A stretch of 64,000 bases of DNA from Chinchilla lanigera (lineage: Eukaryota; Chordata; Mammalia; Rodentia; Chinchillidae): contig NW_004955438.1 in the NCBI RefSeq assembly GCF_000276665.1, positions 15,722,328 through 15,786,327 on the forward strand. Reading direction: 5' to 3'. This document shows positions 60,501-62,469 of this stretch, one piece after another. Each line of letters starts with the position of its first letter. Positions within the stretch are counted from its first letter, which is position 1. A program made the position numbers and the translations under genes. The notes under the pieces were generated by a model. The model searched no databases, was not told the origin of the DNA, and saw nothing but the letters and a program-made list of their open reading frames with translations.

Positions 60501-62469
60501 ACTCTAAGTAAGAAAATGAAAATTGTTGTTATTCACAGTAAAATGTGACTTTTGGCCATTAAAATGGATGGGTGTTACAAAGAATTAAATGGCACCGGAA
60601 TTTTCTTATTATATGATGTTATTAAAAACAAAATGTATACTTTGTGCATAGATAAGATTTCAACCAAGTAAACTGATTTACAGTGAAGAAAGGAAGTATG
60701 TCAACATGTTATCTCTAGGGGTGAGAATACATATGACTTACTTCCTCTTCAGTACTTTCCTACATATTCTGGCTCAGCACATTTTTATTACTTTTATAAT
60801 CCAGACGCTAAGGACTACAGAAGTTGAAAAGTGATGGCAGTTATGACACTGGAGTCTAGTTAAATCTTTACAGAGCAATTATACCTCTGGAAAATTTCCT
60901 TAAGATTTGGGTGTGAATTAATTCGATAATTGTATGGCCTTAGGCAAATCACTTGACTACTTAACTACCTCAGTTGCAAAATAGGGAGGGATACTAACCC
61001 TTCAGAGGATTAATAATGAAGACTGTAGCTAACATAGGTGGAGGGCTTACTGTTGCCAAGTACTTTATATGTCTTTATGTACTTTACATTATTTTCTTTA
61101 ATTCTCATAACAATCCTAAGGAGGCAGAAGCCATTATTTAGCTGTTTTTACAGAGAAGAGAACTAACTTTCAGAGAGACTAAATCATTTCTTCAGTGTCA
61201 CAGAAAGCTAGAATTTGAAAACACTTGTATCACAGATTGGAAAACTTGTGTCATTACTTGTACTATAACGTGCTGTTTCCCAGGGTAATTGTAAGAAATT
61301 TGAATGAGGTAAAGTGTATGAAAGCACCAAACTGCCTAACACCTAGTAGGTGCTCAATAAATGTTTCTAAATAACTTAAGAAAGCATATAGAATGAAACT
61401 GACCCTTTATAGGTAGGATTCAAATAGTATGTTAATCAGCTTTCTGTGCCTGCAACAAACTGCCTGACATAATTTAGAGGAGGGAAGATTTATTGTGGCT
61501 TATAGTTTCAGACTTATAGTTGTCTAGTTCCTTTGCTGTGGACCTATTTTAGGTCAGAACATCAAAGCAGAAGCTGTGGCAGAGCAAAGCAGTGTCCTCT
61601 CATGGCAGCCAGAAGCAGAGAGAGATAGACAGTGAGGAGTCCAGGGATCAAATGTGGTCCTCAATATCACACCCCCATGATGCAGTCTCTTGTACTAGGC
61701 CCCACGTCTTGTTTTTGTCACCTCCCAATAATGCCATCAAATTATGATCATCAGTGGATGAAAATTAAAATCCTCATGATCCAGTCATTTCCCTCAAATG
61801 CCCATCAGCTGGCAAACAAACCTTTAGGACATGAGTTTTGGGGGGCGTGTCAAATTCAAACCATAATGTATGGGTGAAACCAAATATCTACCTGATAAAT
61901 ATTGGCAGGAGGCTGGATTTTTATTTAAGCTAATAGTACTTGGATCCTTAAGAACAAGGTTGGTTCTTATTACTTTACTGAGAAGACAGGCTTCTGGAGA
62001 ATGTGATTCTGGTGAACTATCAATGCCCAAAGCTTCTGAGAAATAGCAGGGAAAACCCTAATGCAGACCTTACAGGGTCTAAATTGCTTAGGGTGGACAG
62101 GAAGATAGGATACTTATAGTTAAGTAGGTTTGTATACTATGTCACTTGGAAAAATGGATTTTTGAGCAATAAAATGATTAAATCATGTTCTTTGAGCTAT
62201 TGATTGAATGTACAGTTCTATTTTTATTGGACTATAGTAGCCACCTGGCAACAGATTTTAAATTAAAAAAGAATGTTTCTATTAGTTAAAGTGAATAAGG
62301 CTTTAATTTTTTTTAAAGAAAGGAATCAGCAATTTATTTGGCCCCAATCTTATTGCAGAGTTTGTTGGAACCATTCTCGAAACTGCTCAGCTTTGTCATT
62401 CAGAATGCTGTCTTCACTCTGGCATACCTGGTGGAGCTGTGTGGCTTGTGTTACCGAGCTTTCACTAAG
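4422..62469 (+). CDS. UNC79: UNC79 (NALCN channel complex subunit), partial gene, 20 exons in window
   Basis: UNC79 pairs with UNC80 and binds the neuronal sodium-leak channel NALCN and its FAM155 partner at the plasma membrane, where the complex sets background Na+ leak and resting excitability. The family is known as a very large, mostly helical (HEAT/ARM-like) protein with no enzymatic domain. Identity comes from reading the translated exons: stretches such as VICRFLDIHSVTKNHLLKYS, KCHDCGAILEEYDEE and SLLEPFSKLLSFVIQNAVFT match the UNC79 protein as I remember it. All 20 exons have AG acceptors and GT donors, and phases agree at every junction, giving 1,288 complete codons without a stop. 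The first and last exons of the gene are outside the window. The middle is a long acidic, serine-rich stretch (exons 8-12). I see no sign of a pseudogene. Coordinates span exons and introns; the exons are listed separately. Confidence 0.97.
4895..5020 (+). mobile_element. MER5-like hAT DNA transposon fragment
   Basis: The order ACTTGTTAAAATGCAAATTA, CCAATAGAATCAGAATCTTA, then AACAAGTTTTCCAGGCAATT follows the MER5A-type non-autonomous element. Terminal inverted repeats are eroded, so the ends are approximate. Confidence 0.5.
5610..6110 (+). mobile_element. L2-like LINE 3' fragment
   Basis: Pyrimidine-rich sequence with the usual order of an L2 tail: a 'gatcccttatctgacatgc' block, a run of CTTTC/CTTCC segments, and TCCAATGGCATCTCCATTTG-type sequence. 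Strongly diverged; the boundaries are estimates. A second L2-like piece in the opposite orientation lies at about 6117-6250. Confidence 0.45.
6517..6615 (-). mobile_element. ID SINE, minus strand
   Basis: A poly-T run leads into the reverse complement of the ID body, ending in CCACTGAGCTATATCCCCAG. Candidate target-site duplications flank it: TGGAACATCTTAATTC at 6501-6516 and TGGAATATTTTAATTC from 6616, identical apart from two changes. The body carries several substitutions, so it is an older copy. Confidence 0.88.
7225..7406 (+). CDS. UNC79: UNC79 in-window exon 2 (182 nt)
   Basis: Acceptor TTTTACATTGCAG, donor TTGCAG|GTGACA. Two bases complete a Val codon begun in exon 1, then 60 codons follow, ending in phase 0. 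The peptide starts EKVAVICRFLDIHSVTKNHL and ends KRPALQ. The cysteine- and leucine-rich middle (HAFCCFLTAVED) resembles a helical repeat. It is highly recognisable as UNC79 and has no substitutions that break the frame. Confidence 0.97.
7490..7818 (+). mobile_element. MaLR-like LTR fragment (MST/MLT1 class)
   Basis: Shows the layout of this LTR class: a lead with CTACCACAGACACAACAGCT, then AACTTATTTGCCATAGTTCT, a centre with GACCTAATCATCTC, and a tail with GATTTCAACATGAATTTTTT leading to ACACAACA. The subfamily is not certain. Confidence 0.55.
8082..8116 (+). repeat. (TG)n microsatellite
   Basis: Nearly pure TG dinucleotide run of about 35 bases. A shorter one of about 23 bases lies at 8680-8702, at the edge of the MIR fragment. 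Confidence 0.95.
8447..8679 (-). repeat. MIR fragment
   Basis: Reverse-complement MIR landmarks in order: GCTAATATTTGCC, TGTTATCTTATTCAATCCAT, a 'gtagagaagctgaaggttag' block and AGTCATAGCTAGTAAGCAGA. Confidence 0.75.
9475..9676 (+). CDS. UNC79: UNC79 in-window exon 3 (202 nt)
   Basis: A long pyrimidine tract ends in CTTTCCCAG; the donor is CTACAA|GTAAGT, a near-consensus site. It begins in phase 0, holds 67 codons and leaves one A. The peptide begins GLCLCLDFQFDTVVKDRPTI and ends CNKEFPFPT, with a leucine-rich helix (LSKLLLLHFL). The leftover A joins CT of exon 4 to give Thr. Confidence 0.97.
9677..10294 (+). other. Short intron between exons 3 and 4
   Basis: A 618-base phase-1 intron of AT-rich sequence. 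I recognise no repeat or regulatory site in it. Confidence 0.7.
10295..10474 (+). CDS. UNC79: UNC79 in-window exon 4 (180 nt), basic serine-rich segment
   Basis: The acceptor is TTTCTTTGCAAAAG. The donor, ATTC|GTTGAG, departs from consensus at several positions and is the weakest in the window, which fits alternative splicing of the exon that follows. Phase is 1 on both sides; 59 full codons lie between the split ones. The peptide goes from ITAVRTNVANLSDAALWKIK into a strongly basic stretch with several Arg/Lys-x-x-Ser sites (NRQKSV, VRSLRDS, KRALSLP). The last fits a 14-3-3-type or basophilic-kinase motif. A regulatory role for these sites is inference. Confidence 0.95.
10794..10836 (+). repeat. 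22-base tandem duplication
   Basis: The unit AACTAAGTACTTTCTGAATG occurs twice in a row at a 22-base spacing, differing only at the end of the second copy. This looks like a recent local slippage or repair duplication. Confidence 0.9.
11923..11988 (+). CDS. UNC79: Proposed UNC79 cassette exon (66 nt)
   Basis: A GC-richer island in AT-rich intron with acceptor TTGTTGTTGATTTTTAAG and a strong donor, CGCCAG|GTGGGT. Its length and phase match the site exactly: the C left by exon 4 plus CT gives Pro, 21 open codons follow (VRLTRQEQSAPALGGTPEQT then P), and the final G plus GA of exon 5 gives Gly instead of Arg. Inclusion would add 22 residues without shifting the frame. The peptide is polar and Pro/Gly/Gln-rich, suited to a surface loop. 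Seen directly: the splice signals and open frame. Inferred: that the exon is used and alternative. Confidence 0.72.
12279..12310. repeat. Perfect 15-bp inverted repeat with 2-base loop
   Basis: Left arm ATATTTGTATGTGTA (12279-12293) and right arm TACACATACAAATAT (12296-12310) are exact reverse complements around TT. Function is unknown; it may be a slippage or templated-repair product or a hairpin in the intron RNA. Confidence 0.95.
14544..14942 (-). mobile_element. LTR-like element, about 399 bp, minus strand
   Basis: On the minus strand it begins near ATTATGGTTGATACATTGTG and ends CCAAGACA, about 399 bases. AACTAC lies on both sides (14538-14543 and 14943-14948), a possible 6-base target-site duplication. 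A second copy in the opposite orientation starts near 63815 and runs off the window. It resembles rodent MaLR-class LTRs, but I cannot assign a named family. Confidence 0.7.
15841..15975 (+). repeat. Pyrimidine-rich low-complexity tract
   Basis: About 135 bases almost wholly C and T, in irregular CCTCTTCC/CTCC units. The translated proline/leucine/serine runs across it are artefacts of composition. Confidence 0.9.
16000..16055 (-). mobile_element. Truncated ID SINE
   Basis: Reverse-complement ID pieces are present: TAGGGATTTAACCCAGAGCC and CAGAGCTACATCCCCAGCCC, with the part between them missing. It is an old copy with an internal deletion. Confidence 0.7.
16440..16575 (-). mobile_element. 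L2 3'-end fragment, antisense
   Basis: Matches the reverse complement of an L2 tail: AGCATCTATTATATGTCAGA, a middle TATAAAGATGAATAAGACAT, then a 'gtgccttcaaggagtgg' block. Highly diverged. Confidence 0.6.
16845..16955 (+). mobile_element. B1 SINE 3' fragment
   Basis: Contains AGACCAGCCTGGGCTACAAA, a second GGCCAGCCTGAACTGCATAG, then GTGAGAGCCTGCCTCAAAAA and an A-rich tail. The doubled 'ccagcctg' unit is typical of B1. The 5' half is missing. Confidence 0.8.
17463..17571 (-). mobile_element. ID SINE with perfect target-site duplication
   Basis: A poly-T run, then GGTACCGGGAACCGAACTCA, the body, and CTGAGCTAAATCCCCAGCCC. CCCCATTTATTTTT flanks it at 17449-17462 and 17573-17586, a 14-base exact duplication, so this is a relatively young insertion. 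Confidence 0.93.
19696..19982 (+). CDS. UNC79: UNC79 in-window exon 5 (287 nt)
   Basis: Acceptor TTGTACTGACAG, donor GCCCAA|GTAAGT. Two bases complete the split codon (Arg with exon 4, Gly if the cassette exon is used), then 95 codons follow, ending in phase 0. The peptide opens with a polar stretch (QQSPENDNTIKDLLPEDAGI) and moves into helical sequence (HQLITVLMKFMAKDESS, TVKRHLYVLLGYDQQE), ending FNAFIAGIAQ. Confidence 0.97.
20160..20720 (-). mobile_element. Old L1 fragment, antisense
   Basis: Segments such as GATGGCATTAAGCACATTCA, TTATCCATTCCCCTAGTGAT and AACAGAGTTGCTGGATGATG appear in the order of the reverse complement of old mammalian L1 (L1M) 3' sequence. Confidence 0.65.
21200..21935 (-). 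mobile_element. Probable old L1 fragment, antisense
   Basis: AT-rich sequence with L1M-like phrases (TATTGATGAACATGGAGATT, TTATTTCCTTGGGGTACATT). Weaker than the neighbouring L1 call; boundaries are rough. Confidence 0.4.
21694..21749 (+). repeat. 28-base tandem duplication
   Basis: CTAGTTGAATTCTGTTTGAT followed by AGTTCA occurs twice at a spacing of 28 bases, essentially identical. Confidence 0.9.
21992..22174 (+). CDS. UNC79: UNC79 in-window exon 6 (183 nt)
   Basis: Acceptor TTTTTTCTATTTCAG, donor TACAAG|GTGAGC. Phase 0 on both sides, 61 codons. The peptide goes from VMDYNINLGKHLLPLVVQVL through a cysteine-containing segment (KYCSCPQLRHYFQQPPRC) to MWLKALLVILYK. Two hydrophobic helices separated by a polar loop are consistent with a HEAT-type repeat. 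Confidence 0.97.
22175..22777 (+). other. Short intron between exons 6 and 7
   Basis: A 603-base phase-0 intron, AT-rich, with no repeat I can name. Confidence 0.7.
22778..22940 (+). CDS. UNC79: UNC79 in-window exon 7 (163 nt)
   Basis: Acceptor TTTTATGGAGCAG, donor AAAAAG|GTACTT. Starts in phase 0, holds 54 codons and leaves one G (phase 1). The peptide YPYRDCDISKILLHLIHITV leads into a polar stretch (CKPHATTGPLYSDNSNISR) and ends YSEKEK. It marks the junction between helical sequence and the long disordered region. The leftover G reads Glu with exon 8, or Gly directly with exon 9. Confidence 0.96.
22941..25402 (+). other. Intron between exons 7 and 8
   Basis: Phase-1 intron of 2.5 kb, AT-rich. 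I recognise no repeat with confidence. The frame of exon 8 stays open for about 235 bases upstream of its acceptor, but that stretch has no second acceptor and looks non-coding. Confidence 0.6.
25403..25552 (+). CDS. UNC79: UNC79 in-window exon 8 (150 nt), probable cassette exon
   Basis: Acceptor TTTCTCTCCCCAATTAG, donor AGAGAA|GTATGA. Phase 1 on both sides and 150 bases long, so skipping removes 50 residues without a frameshift. The peptide begins EDSVFDESDIHDTPTGPCNK and continues with a basic stretch (FFARLKRIGGSKMVKYQP). The version of human UNC79 I remember joins exon 7 straight to exon 9 (KEKGEIELAEY), which suggests this exon is alternative in mammals. That is memory, not a search. Confidence 0.92.
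25553..26131 (+). other. Short intron between exons 8 and 9
   Basis: A 579-base phase-1 intron. It contains a TA-rich run (25665-25715) and a weak exon-like segment at 25830-25924, reported as a finding. Confidence 0.65.
26132..27346 (+). CDS. UNC79: UNC79 in-window exon 9 (1,215 nt), acidic serine-rich region
   Basis: By far the largest exon here; acceptor TTCTGTTTTAATCAG, donor GATCCAG|GTAAGC. Phase 1 both sides, 404 full codons. It starts EIELAEYRETGALQ and becomes highly polar. Basic sites come early (KKKLRSLKQKSLD, HRRKSCID, GRSRQNSAT), then acidic serine clusters (LDLIDLSSDSTSGPE, SDSDSL, VESDEEEMM) that fit CK2-type sites, then Ser/Pro/Thr-rich sequence (AASSPSTPSHPS) and a more ordered basic end (RQRKQRKIAVSAIQREYLDI). 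Probably an intrinsically disordered loop. If the next intron were retained, translation would stop after 20 more residues (27408). Confidence 0.97.
28769..28990 (+). repeat. Two diverged direct copies about 153 bases apart
   Basis: CATAATGTTTACATTTTTTG at 28769 recurs as CATAATGTTTACGTTCCTTG at 28922, and both are followed by related 'aacacat...aattcttttt' sequence and a pyrimidine-rich run. This is either an internal duplication of one old element or two adjacent copies of the same element. Confidence 0.75.
29435..29615 (+). mobile_element. B1-ID-type dimeric SINE with expanded purine linker
   Basis: A B1-like 3' half (TAGCCTGGGCAACTTAGTGA, AGATCATGTCTCCAAAACAA) is followed by a purine-only linker of about 90 bases (GAAGAAGAGGAGGAGG-type) and an ID-like 3' half (GAGTTCAATTCCCAGTACCA). 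This order fits the B1-dID dimers known from several non-murid rodent families. The linker has expanded into a low-complexity tract. Confidence 0.65.
29640..31230 (+). mobile_element. L2 LINE, 5' portion of an interrupted copy
   Basis: Diverged L2 reverse-transcriptase-region sequence in order: TTGTTGATTTCAACATTAGT (endonuclease DFNI motif), GTTAAGGTCACCAGGGACCT, TGATCTAGTTGATTGCTTGC, TTCTCAATCTCTTTTGCTGG, ending near GTATTGTTTGTATGCTGA. It has stops and frameshifts throughout and is inactive. The L2 sequence resumes near 31690. Confidence 0.75.
31231..31689 (+). mobile_element. LTR-like insertion within the L2 copy
   Basis: Interrupts the L2 order. It opens with CAGTTACCTATTGCTAATAA and has AGTATTTAGTTTATGAGTCC and TAGCTGGGTGGCCAGGATCT, resembling a MaLR/ERVL-type LTR. 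Ends and family are approximate. Confidence 0.45.
31690..32435 (+). mobile_element. L2 LINE, 3' portion of the interrupted copy
   Basis: Continues the L2 order: CCTCCTAACTGGTCTCCCAC, AGTGGCTCCTCATCTCTTTT, TACCAGCTGTTCCCTCAATC, TGTCTGGTTTGTTCACTGAT, ending CAAATATCTGATGAATGAGT. This is a nearly complete 3' end. Confidence 0.82.
32514..32673 (-). mobile_element. B1 SINE, minus strand, with target-site duplication
   Basis: Poly-T, then GAGACAGCGTCTCACTCTGT, AGGCTGGCCTTGAACTTGCA, GGGATTAAAGGCGTGCACTA and CCATGCCTGGC: a nearly full-length reverse-complement B1. TAGGTTCAA flanks it at 32505-32513 and 32674-32682. Confidence 0.92.
33672..33791 (-). mobile_element. ID SINE, minus strand
   Basis: A T-rich tail (TTTGTTTTTG units), then TCTGGTACCATGAGGAATTG and the ID body to CTGAGCTAAATCCCCAGCCC. 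A short repeat, TCCATTA, lies at both edges as a possible target-site duplication. Confidence 0.9.
34444..34551 (+). CDS. UNC79: UNC79 in-window exon 10 (108 nt)
   Basis: Acceptor TTTCCATTTGTAG, donor ATATCAA|GTAAGA. Phase 1 both sides, 35 full codons: PSTKGLSTLEMPRESSSAPT then LEAGVPETSSHSSIS. Serine-, threonine- and proline-rich, a continuation of the disordered region. Skipping would keep the frame. Confidence 0.95.
35420..35840 (-). repeat. Adjacent antisense L2 end and MIR
   Basis: A CATT repeat and TGTGCCAGGCATTGTATTTA mark the L2 3' end (35420-35574). AAGTGCCAGGCACTGTGCTG, TATAGATTGGGAAACTGAGA and a decayed 'gaacccagg' block mark the MIR (35575-35840). Both are ancient. Confidence 0.75.
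36360..36460 (+). mobile_element. Old ID-related SINE
   Basis: GGCTGAGGATATAGTTTGGT, GGTAGAGTGCTTACCAAGCA and GGTTTGATCCTCAGCAC, followed by an A-rich tail. Its sequence differs from the younger ID copies here and it probably belongs to an older subfamily. Confidence 0.8.
36608..36706 (-). mobile_element. ID SINE, minus strand
   Basis: Poly-T, then CCAGTACTGGGAATCGAACT, GCCAGGCAGGCGCTGTGCCA and CTGAGCTAAATCCCCAGCCC. Imperfect flanking repeats (TATACTGTTCATAGATA and TATACTTTTCAGATA) suggest the insertion site. Confidence 0.92.
37599..37647 (+). repeat. (CA)n microsatellite, interrupted
   Basis: About 49 bases of ACAC repeats with single interruptions (ATAC, AGAC, TCAC). Confidence 0.93.
38068..38184 (+). 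CDS. UNC79: UNC79 in-window exon 11 (117 nt)
   Basis: Acceptor TTTCCTTCATATAG, donor GACACTG|GTGGGT. Phase 1 both sides, 38 full codons: QYRQMKRGSLGVLTMSQLMK, then RQLEHQSSAPHNISNWDT. It has a basophilic site (KRGS) and a predicted short amphipathic helix (LTMSQLMKRQLEH). Skipping would keep the frame. Confidence 0.95.
38185..40666 (+). other. Intron between exons 11 and 12
   Basis: Phase-1 intron of 2.5 kb, with an AAT trinucleotide run (38560-38586) and a poly-T run (about 38862-38880). No mobile element recognised. Confidence 0.65.
40667..40750 (+). CDS. UNC79: UNC79 in-window exon 12 (84 nt)
   Basis: Acceptor CTATTTATCCACAG, donor AGAGAG|GTTGGT (non-consensus at +3 to +5). Phase 1 both sides, 27 full codons: QIQPGKRQCNVPVCLNPDLE, then GQPLRMR. 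It has two cysteines five residues apart. It is the last of the consecutive phase-1 exons, and skipping would keep the frame. Confidence 0.95.
40751..43880 (+). other. Intron between exons 12 and 13
   Basis: Phase-1 intron of 3.1 kb. No mobile element is recognised with confidence. It contains the exon-like segment 43085-43194 reported as a finding. Confidence 0.6.
43881..43983 (+). CDS. UNC79: UNC79 in-window exon 13 (103 nt)
   Basis: Acceptor TTGACACTTACCCAG, donor GGACAA|GTAAGC. It enters in phase 1, has 33 full codons and leaves two bases (phase 2). The peptide reads ATKSSLLSAPSIVSMFVPAP, then EEFTDEQPTVMTD. It closes the disordered region and reads into the Cys-x-x-Cys exon; the split Lys codon is AA|A. 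Confidence 0.95.
44284..44333 (+). repeat. 25-base tandem duplication
   Basis: GAGAATAAGGATGAGGTTTC plus ATTCT is followed directly by GAGAATAAGGATGAGATTTC plus ATTCT: two units with one difference. Confidence 0.95.
44395..44915 (+). mobile_element. L2 LINE 3' end with internal tandem duplication
   Basis: L2 landmarks in order: ATAAAGTACAAATGCTGTAG, TAGAACATTCCTGATGTGTT, TGGACTGTGAGTTCCTTAAG, and a 'ggcacataatcc' tail. A unit starting ACTGTAAGCTCCCTGTATA is duplicated in tandem (44822-44858 and 44859-44896). Confidence 0.75.
45477..45566 (+). mobile_element. Young ID SINE, sense orientation
   Basis: Body TGTAGCTCAGTGGTATAAGC to GAGTTCGATTCCTGGTACCA with a short A-rich tail. TATAAAGCTGGTGT is repeated exactly at 45463-45476 and 45567-45580. 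The Pol III A-box-like (TAGCTCAGTGG) and B-box-like (GTTCGATTCC) segments are intact. Confidence 0.93.
46216..46356 (+). CDS. UNC79: UNC79 in-window exon 14 (141 nt), Cys-x-x-Cys segment
   Basis: Acceptor CTTTTCCTTGCAG, donor GGGAAG|GTGAAT. Phase 2 both sides, 46 full codons. It opens with CHDCGAILEEYDEE, where the CxxC pair could bind metal or pair with a distant cysteine (inference), then a hydrophobic helical stretch (LGLAIVVLSTFIHLS) and APLLLDIMQSVG. It is one of the most recognisable UNC79 segments. Skipping would keep the frame but remove the CxxC pair. Confidence 0.97.
46357..49369 (+). other. Intron between exons 14 and 15
   Basis: Phase-2 intron of 3.0 kb. It contains possible antisense L2-like sequence (about 47020-47240) and a MaLR-like LTR (47696-48000). 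Nothing recognised in 48050-49369. Confidence 0.6.
47696..48000 (+). mobile_element. MaLR-like LTR fragment
   Basis: Lead TTAGTTAGCTTTCCTGTTGC, centre GTTCACTGCATGGCAGCCAA and tail GATTAATCCACTGATAACAG. The same layout recurs at 61433-61870, so both probably belong to one rodent LTR group. Confidence 0.6.
49370..49408 (+). CDS. UNC79: UNC79 in-window exon 15 (39 nt), very short exon
   Basis: Acceptor TTTACTTTATTTCCTAG, donor GAAAG|GTAAGG. Phase 2 both sides, 12 full codons: LASSTTFSNQAE. It is the shortest of the confirmed exons and its length is a multiple of three, so it could be included or skipped without a frameshift, much like neuronal microexons. The peptide is polar and likely a surface loop. 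Confidence 0.93.
49570..51085 (-). mobile_element. Antisense L2 LINE with two LINE 3' ends inserted
   Basis: L2 reverse-complement landmarks continue across the whole span: TTATGGAGTTACTACGTGGA, CAGGCAGAGGGAACAGCAAA, GGGGAGCCACTGGAGCAAGA, AAAGTAGAGCCAACAGAGTT. Two sense-strand LINE tails interrupt it: about 50227-50446, ending in AATAAACTTAATTATAAAAA, and about 50617-50840 (GGTGGTTGCCAGTGGCTGGG, an L1M-like 3' UTR). This gives a relative age order: L2 first, the tails later. Confidence 0.72.
51486..51522 (+). repeat. (TG)n microsatellite
   Basis: Pure TG run of about 37 bases within old L2-like sequence. Confidence 0.95.
51850..53935 (-). mobile_element. Antisense L1 LINE (ORF2/3' region)
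   Basis: Recognisable reverse-complement L1 phrases: CCTGTTCCATTGATCTACAC, AAGCTAGTACCACACTGTCT, AGGATGCTTCCTTCTATTTC, GGGCTATGCTGACCTCATAA. It has many stops. The segment 51850-52400 is weaker. A young ID element sits inside it near the right end. Confidence 0.75.
53776..53880 (+). mobile_element. Youngest-looking ID SINE, sense orientation, inside L1
   Basis: Body GGGGCTGGGGATTTAGCTCA to GAGTTCGGTTCCCGGTACCG, then a long pure A tail. The duplication AAAGTTTGGAGT is exact at 53763-53774 and overlaps the tail at 53879-53890. The intact body, long tail and perfect duplication point to recent insertion. Confidence 0.95.
54651..54763 (+). CDS. UNC79: UNC79 in-window exon 16 (113 nt)
   Basis: Acceptor CCCTATTCCAACACAG, donor TCAAAG|GTAATG. 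One base completes the split Ser codon; 37 codons follow and one G is left. The peptide reads MMVPGNAAGVAKQFLRCIFH, then QLAPNGIFPQLFQSTIK. It is GC-richer than its surroundings. Confidence 0.96.
54850..54935 (+). CDS. UNC79: UNC79 in-window exon 17 (86 nt)
   Basis: Separated from exon 16 by only 86 bases, the shortest intron in the window. Acceptor CTGTTTTTTTGGCAG, donor CTTGGAG|GTAGGT. Enters in phase 1, leaves in phase 0, 28 full codons: GTFLRTLATSLMDFNELSSI, then AALSQLLE. Helical in character. Confidence 0.96.
54936..55698 (+). other. Short intron between exons 17 and 18
   Basis: A 763-base phase-0 intron without a repeat I can name. Confidence 0.65.
55699..55872 (+). CDS. UNC79: UNC79 in-window exon 18 (174 nt)
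   Basis: Acceptor GCTTTTGTGTTTTTAG, donor CTAAAG|GTAAGC. Phase 0 both sides, 58 codons. The peptide GLNNKKNLPAGGAMIRCLEN continues IATFMEALPMDSPSSLW and ends FFAKLPCVLPLK. Helical repeat sequence with a conserved-looking Pro/Ser loop. Confidence 0.97.
57835..57990 (+). mobile_element. MER5-like hAT DNA transposon fragment
   Basis: Order of blocks: ACCTGGATTACTGGGCCTGA, GAGTTTCTCATTCAACAGAG, GACTTGAATTTTAACAAGTT, and a tail near CTCCACTTGGAGAACTGACT. Clearer than the copy in the first intron. Confidence 0.65.
58087..58228 (-). mobile_element. B1 SINE, minus strand
   Basis: TTTTTTTGAGTCAGGGTCTC, AACCTGGCCTTGAACTCATG, AAGTGCTGGGATTAGAGGCA, CACCATGCCCAGCC. Nearly full length and moderately diverged. 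Short AATATT-type repeats flank it. Confidence 0.9.
58860..58928 (+). CDS. UNC79: UNC79 in-window exon 19 (69 nt)
   Basis: Acceptor CAATATTTGTTCACAG, donor ACAAGG|GTATGT. Phase 0 both sides, 23 codons: CSLDSSLRIMICLLKIPSTN, then ATR. A single predicted helix. Skipping would keep the frame. Confidence 0.96.
59100..59830 (+). mobile_element. L2 LINE 3' region, interrupted by MIR-like and ID sequence
   Basis: L2-like blocks (CATTGGTTCCTTGGTTGAAA, CATTCAGATCTTTTTAAATG, GAGCTTCAAGAAGTCCAGTT) continue across two interruptions: an antisense MIR-like piece at about 59338-59455 and an ID SINE at 59491-59562. Confidence 0.6.
59491..59562 (-). mobile_element. ID SINE lacking a T/A tail, minus strand
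   Basis: GGTACTAGGAATTGAACTCA to CCACTGAGCTATATCCCTGG. The flanking repeat TGAAATGCTTT lies at 59480-59490 and 59563-59573. The usual A-rich tail is missing, either lost or never copied. Confidence 0.9.
60830..61376. repeat. Cluster of MIR fragments in both orientations
   Basis: Plus-strand MIR at 60830-61020 (GGCCTTAGGCAAATCACTTG, CTCAGTTGCAAAATAGGGAG), minus-strand MIR at about 61021-61240 (TTTTACAGAGAAGAGAACTA, CAGTGTCACAGAAAGCTAGA), and a plus-strand MIR 3' end at 61265-61376 (CACCTAGTAGGTGCTCAATA). They may be nested or simply adjacent. Confidence 0.75.
61433..61870 (+). mobile_element. MaLR-like LTR
   Basis: Lead ATCAGCTTTCTGTGCCTGCA, GGGAAGATTTATTGTGGCTT, centre TCATGGCAGCCAGAAGCAGA, and tail CAAATTCAAACCATAA. 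It shares its layout with 47696-48000. Confidence 0.65.
62359..62469 (+). CDS. UNC79: UNC79 in-window exon 20 (111 nt)
   Basis: Acceptor CAATCTTATTGCAG, donor ACTAAG|GTATGT. Phase 0 both sides, 37 codons: SLLEPFSKLLSFVIQNAVFT, then LAYLVELCGLCYRAFTK. Two strongly hydrophobic helices with cysteines. The next exon, which I expect to start with ERDKFYL from memory of the family, is not in the remaining 1.5 kb. Confidence 0.97.

Larger units (their letters stand above)
58929..62358 (+). other. Intron between exons 19 and 20
   Basis: Phase-0 intron of 3.4 kb. It contains an L2 copy (59100-59830) with an ID SINE inserted, a cluster of MIR fragments in both orientations (60830-61376) and a MaLR-like LTR (61433-61870). 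I recognise nothing firm in 59930-60820 or 61900-62358. Confidence 0.65.
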
